Positions 5,788-8,672 of a stretch of 8,672 nucleotides of DNA are shown here, in pieces (the stretch's first letter is position 1; every line of letters starts with the position of its first letter). The notes below the pieces were generated by a model that was not told the origin of the DNA, searched no databases, and saw only the letters and a program-made list of their open reading frames with translations. The stretch is from Prolixibacteraceae bacterium (GTDB taxonomy: Bacteria; Bacteroidota; Bacteroidia; Bacteroidales; Prolixibacteraceae): assembly GCA_014380255.1 (NCBI GenBank), contig JACMKG010000286.1, positions 1 through 8,672 of the forward strand, given 5' to 3'. Made by a program: the position numbers and the translations under genes.

Positions 5788-6399
5788 TTATTGATCATTC
5801 TCATCAATCTCTGTCGATTCAATCATTTTAAAGAGCATTTCCCTGGCCCTGAACAGTTGGGCTTTCACCGTACCCAGAGGAAGATTCAACTCGGTGGCTA
5901 TTTCTTCGTAGGAAAACTCACGGAAGTAACGCAGTTCAACCAGTATGCGGTACCTGGGTTTCAAGCGGTGAACAATGCGCCTCATCAGGATCGCTTTCTG
6001 GATCCGGATCATTTTCTCTTCCGGGTTGGGGTCTGCTGAACGAAGCTTTACGGGTTGATCATTGTCCCCGTTGTCCGCGTTATTCTCAATCGATACATAG
6101 ACCCCGCGACGCTTACGCAGGAAATCGATGCAGTTGTTGGTGGCAATTTTAAACAGCCAAGTGCTAAAGGCATAATTGGGTGAGTATTGCTGAAGGTTCT
6201 TAAATGCTTTTCCGAATGCTTCAAGGGTTAGATCCTCTGCATCATTTTTGTTGTTAACCATCTTTAAAAGCATGAAATAAATGGCGTCCTTGTACCTGCT
6301 CATCAGTTTGGCAAAAGCCTTCTCGTTGCCAGCTAACGCTGACTCCACCAGAAAATAGTCATACTGGGCTTTATCTGACAACTGCGGGTTTAATTCCAT
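5788..6399 (-). CDS. ECF-type RNA polymerase sigma factor
   Basis: A 203-residue sigma-70-family factor with regions 2 and 4 only. Region 2 (about 35-99) includes the core-binding and -10-recognition segment, with AEDLTLEAFGKAF (54-66) and FSTWLFKIATNNCIDFLRKRR (78-98 as two halves). An acidic linker with NNADNGDNDQ (106-115) follows. Region 4 (about 138-190) has the helix-turn-helix EFSYEEIATELNLPLGTVKAQ at 161-181. The start overlaps the end of the upstream gene by 10 bases (6390-6399), so translation is coupled. No anti-sigma gene is adjacent; the upstream gene is a membrane protein but lacks a recognisable zinc or anti-sigma domain. The regulon cannot be told from this window. Confidence 0.92.
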   Translation of the reverse strand: MELNPQLSDKAQYDYFLVESALAGNEKAFAKLMSRYKDAIYFMLLKMVNNKNDAEDLTLEAFGKAFKNLQQYSPNYAFSTWLFKIATNNCIDFLRKRRGVYVSIENNADNGDNDQPVKLRSADPNPEEKMIRIQKAILMRRIVHRLKPRYRILVELRYFREFSYEEIATELNLPLGTVKAQLFRAREMLFKMIESTEIDENDQ

Positions 6400-7526
6400 T
6401 TATTTCGATGATGAATTAAGTGTGTTGACCAAAAGAACCACCAGTGAATGATTGGTTTGATCAAAATGTATATAAACGAAGATACGAAGATTTTTCCTTC
6501 TTTCAATCGATTTAATAGTTTTTTAACAATAATCAATAAGAGAATATAGTAAAGGCAGAGCATGGAGCCAATAGTAATCCAGTATTCCGGATGAAGGATA
6601 ATCAGTGTGGCTGCAAGGCCTGTGACAAGAATTCTGGTAAGATCATCGATGAATAGACCCGATTTAACAGACCAGCTTAAACTTTGCCTGATCTGAACAG
6701 ATTTTTTTAACAACTTGGTATGGTCTCCCGGATCGATCTTTACCTTTTCATGCACCGAAAGATCAGGATTGGTGGTGATCTTTATCTTCCCGTCCTTGAA
6801 ATTTTCATTAAATACCAATTCCATGTTGGCAAAATGAAGGTTCAACTTCATGCGGAAGCCCTGGGTGTCGAAATACATGGATTTTTTGAAAAGAACATTG
6901 TTTTCAGAAAATACAAAGGGCTTTCCGGCCAGAATTGAAGAACCACTGATCATGAACTGGTTAAAATGCTCCAGTCGGAACAGCAGGTTGTGCATTCCTT
7001 TGGCCCGTTCCACGTTGGTGTAGGCAATCACTGCATCGGTATTTTTCTCAATCAAGGCGACAAGCCCGGATAACCACTCGGGGCTGATGGTATTGGCCAG
7101 GGGAGTAAGCTGTACGATCCAAGAGCCCCGGGCTGCTTTAAGTCCAAGGTTGATGGCCTGCTTTTCCAAAAAACGGGTGTCCTGGCTTAAACTGGTGACT
7201 TTAATTCTTGAATTGCTCTCGGCCAGCACGTTCAGTACTTCAAGGGTGTTGTCCTCTGAAAATTCATTGATGACAATCACCTGGTAATCATCGTATGTGA
7301 AGCTGGTAAACCGGTTCATCAGCTCCCGGATCCTTTCTTCTTCGTTTCGCAGGGGAAGAAGGATGGTAACCGGATATGATACCGTGGTGGAAATATCTTT
7401 TTTGTGAAGGGCCAGTTTTAAATATCTTCCCAACAGGTAATAGAGCTGAGTAATTAGTACGACAAAGAATATCGCAAAAAGTACTATGTCAGTGATCGTG
7501 AGTAATTGAAAGTTAATAAGCTTCAC
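6390..7526 (-). CDS. Membrane protein with a glycosyltransferase-2 fold, catalytic motifs degenerate
   Basis: A 378-residue protein built like processive GT2 enzymes: one N-terminal transmembrane helix (about 11-33), a cytosolic GT-A-like domain (about 50-285) and about three C-terminal helices (about 296-312, 316-337, 346-366). VTILLPLRNEEERI (53-66) and VIVINEFSEDNT (83-94) place it in the family. The key motifs are altered: the usual DDxS is NEFS (87-90), the DxD position reads LTPLANTISPEWL (140-152) with no aspartate, the acidic ED motif is ANMEL (233-237), and QxxRW is QSLSW (281-285). It may be a non-catalytic relative. The start is GTG (7524-7526); an in-frame stop lies at 7542-7544 and there is no early in-frame ATG. 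It heads an operon with the sigma factor and rsmG. Confidence 0.82.
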   Translation of the reverse strand: MKLINFQLLTITDIVLFAIFFVVLITQLYYLLGRYLKLALHKKDISTTVSYPVTILLPLRNEEERIRELMNRFTSFTYDDYQVIVINEFSEDNTLEVLNVLAESNSRIKVTSLSQDTRFLEKQAINLGLKAARGSWIVQLTPLANTISPEWLSGLVALIEKNTDAVIAYTNVERAKGMHNLLFRLEHFNQFMISGSSILAGKPFVFSENNVLFKKSMYFDTQGFRMKLNLHFANMELVFNENFKDGKIKITTNPDLSVHEKVKIDPGDHTKLLKKSVQIRQSLSWSVKSGLFIDDLTRILVTGLAATLIILHPEYWITIGSMLCLYYILLLIIVKKLLNRLKEGKIFVSSFIYILIKPIIHWWFFWSTHLIHHRNKWN

Positions 7527-7559
7527 TGCGGTGGTTCTTGGTTAATAAAAATGGATCTT

Positions 7560-7575
7560 TTTTGCCGTGGCAAAA
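7560..7575. promoter_or_regulatory. Palindrome over the predicted transcription start of the GT2-like operon
   Basis: TTTTGCC (7560-7566) and GGCAAAA (7569-7575) are exact inverted copies around GT. The site overlaps the -7 element at 7571-7578 and the predicted start near 7564, a position where a bound dimeric regulator would block transcription. It could equally form a small hairpin at the 5' end of the message. No regulator is identified. Confidence 0.4.
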
Positions 7576-7578
7576 TTA
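7571..7578 (-). promoter_or_regulatory. -7 promoter element of the GT2-sigma-rsmG operon
   Basis: On the minus strand this reads TAATTTTG, a perfect TAnnTTTG match, with no clear TTG 19 bases upstream. The predicted start near 7564 gives a leader of about 38 bases to the GTG start codon, similar to rpmH and the lipoprotein gene. Confidence 0.5.
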
Positions 7579-7667
7579 ATAAACCTGCGCATTTATTACC
7601 TCCGATTTTTAATTATAATTAACAGAAGCCCTGTTGGTTCTTTTCTCGTTCATTTCAGTTTAATACC

Positions 7668-7675
7668 TATCTTTG
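7668..7675 (+). promoter_or_regulatory. -7 promoter element of tgt
   Basis: TATCTTTG matches TAnnTTTG perfectly. The -33 position has CTCG rather than TTTG. The predicted start near 7682 would give a leader of about 15 bases, containing an A-rich run (AAAAAAAGAAG) just before the ATG instead of a Shine-Dalgarno sequence. Confidence 0.5.
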
Positions 7676-7696
7676 AGCACTCAAAAAAAGAAGTGA

Positions 7697-8672
7697 ATGC
7701 ATTTTGAACTCAAACATACCGCCAGCGGGACTAAGGCACGGGCAGGATTTATAACAACCGATCACGGAAACATTGAAACACCGATCTTCATGCCGGTTGG
7801 CACGGCAGGTTCAGTAAAAGGAATTCATACCAGGGATTTGAAAGACGACATCAAAGCCGAAATTATCCTTGGAAATACCTATCACCTGTACCTGAGGCCA
7901 GGGTTGCCCATCATTGAACAGGCCGGGGGGCTGCATAAGCTAAATGGCTGGTCAGGTCCTATCCTAACCGATAGTGGCGGATTCCAGGTTTTTTCCCTGG
8001 GTGATATCCGCAAGCTGAGTGAAGAAGGGGCAAAGTTCCAGTCCCATATCGATGGTTCGGCCCATTTGTTCACCCCTGAAAAGGTAATGGACATTCAGCG
8101 CATCATAGGGGCTGATATCATGATGGCATTCGATGAATGTACTCCCGGTGATGCGGAATACGAATATGCCCGCAAATCGATGGAAATGACCCAGCGTTGG
8201 CTCGACAGGTGCTTCAATCAGTTTGAGAAGACCACCCCCCGCTACGGGTATTCCCAATCCCTTTTTCCCATCGTGCAGGGGGCCGTTTATCCCGACCTGC
8301 GTGAACGCTCGGCGCGCAACGTGCTGCAGTATAACAGCGACGGATATGCCATAGGCGGTCTTTCGGTAGGCGAGTCGGAAAAAGATATGTATGCCATGAT
8401 CGAGGTGGTAAACGCCGTTCTGCCTGAAAATAAACCGCGTTACCTGATGGGAGTAGGGACTCCGGTGAACCTGCTCGAAGGTATTGAACGAGGCATTGAC
8501 ATGTTCGACTGCGTGATGCCCACGCGTAACGGTCGCAACGGGATGCTGTTCACTAAAAACGGGGTGATGAACATGCGCAACAAGAAATGGGCTGATGATT
8601 TTTCGCCCATCGATCCCGATGGAACGTCTTTTGTAGATCATCATTACAGCAGGGCTTATTTGCGCCACCTGG
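7697..8672 (+). CDS. tgt: tRNA-guanine transglycosylase (C-terminus cut by window edge)
   Basis: Exchanges the wobble guanine of GUN tRNAs for the queuosine precursor preQ1. 325 residues are visible of about 375 expected. Hallmarks in order: TPIFMPVGT (28-36), LGNTYHLYLRPG (58-69), TDSGGFQVFSLG (91-102) with active-site Asp92, FDECTP (145-150), GGLSVGE (220-226), YLMGVGTP (249-256) and DMFDCVMPTRNGRNG (268-282) with nucleophile Asp271. Valine at 224 in GGLSVGE is the bacterial state, where eukaryotic queuine enzymes have glycine, so preQ1 use is likely. In the segment just before YSRAYLRHL, where E. coli and Zymomonas have the CxCxxC zinc ligands, the sequence is DPDGTSFVDHH with no cysteine. 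The ATG at 7697-7699 puts the first conserved strand at the normal distance. It is divergent from the GT2-like operon. Confidence 0.95.
   Translation, partial: MHFELKHTASGTKARAGFITTDHGNIETPIFMPVGTAGSVKGIHTRDLKDDIKAEIILGNTYHLYLRPGLPIIEQAGGLHKLNGWSGPILTDSGGFQVFSLGDIRKLSEEGAKFQSHIDGSAHLFTPEKVMDIQRIIGADIMMAFDECTPGDAEYEYARKSMEMTQRWLDRCFNQFEKTTPRYGYSQSLFPIVQGAVYPDLRERSARNVLQYNSDGYAIGGLSVGESEKDMYAMIEVVNAVLPENKPRYLMGVGTPVNLLEGIERGIDMFDCVMPTRNGRNGMLFTKNGVMNMRNKKWADDFSPIDPDGTSFVDHHYSRAYLRHL

Noticed and set aside
7621..7635. Small hairpin AACAG-AAGCC-CTGTT between the divergent promoters
   Set aside because: Five base pairs without a T tract or any tie to a gene end is within what chance produces.
7964..8668. 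234-codon open frame on the minus strand inside tgt
   Set aside because: It lies antisense to the strongly conserved tgt coding sequence and its translation resembles no protein I know. It is the shadow of a GC-richer gene.

Overview
The window looks like chromosomal DNA of a member of the Bacteroidetes, most likely a Bacteroidales or Marinilabiliales relative. Three things point there: gene content and protein similarity judged by eye, the near absence of Shine-Dalgarno sequences before the starts, and repeated matches to the Bacteroidetes promoter element TAnnTTTG. The best promoter is at rpmH, where a TTG sits exactly 19 bases upstream of TATTTTTG. The genes are mostly housekeeping. I see no phage, integrase, CRISPR or transposase gene.

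Layout. All genes lie on the minus strand except tgt at the right edge. In minus-strand order from the right: a GTG-initiated membrane protein with a glycosyltransferase-2 fold (6390-7526) overlaps an ECF-type sigma factor (5788-6399), which is followed 16 bases later by rsmG (5142-5771). Ribosomal protein L34 (rpmH, 4893-5051) then has its own promoter and a clear intrinsic terminator. A 524-base gene-free stretch (4369-4892) carries several families of short repeats. Next comes a cell-envelope/RNA-modification group: a membrane-anchored three-PASTA protein (3544-4368), an RluD-type pseudouridine synthase abutting it with zero spacing (2473-3543), a 204-base repeat-containing gap, and D-Ala-D-Ala ligase (1291-2268). 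A deoxynucleoside kinase (538-1176) and the start of a lipoprotein (1-448, cut by the window edge) complete the strand. On the plus strand tgt (7697 onward, cut by the right edge) diverges from the glycosyltransferase-like gene.

How the genes fit together. Three are RNA-modifying enzymes: RsmG on 16S rRNA, an RluD-like enzyme probably on 23S rRNA, and Tgt on tRNA. L34 is a ribosomal protein. Ddl makes the D-Ala-D-Ala end of peptidoglycan precursors, and PASTA domains are associated with binding peptidoglycan or its precursors, so that group has a plausible cell-wall theme. The kinase belongs to nucleotide salvage.

The points most worth a second look are: the glycosyltransferase-like protein has lost or altered every canonical GT-A catalytic motif; Tgt lacks the cysteines of its usual zinc site; a 90-base inverted repeat is better paired on the minus-strand RNA than on the plus strand; and several 7-11 base tandem-repeat families accumulate in the same gaps. 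I did not find a convincing wholly new multi-gene system.
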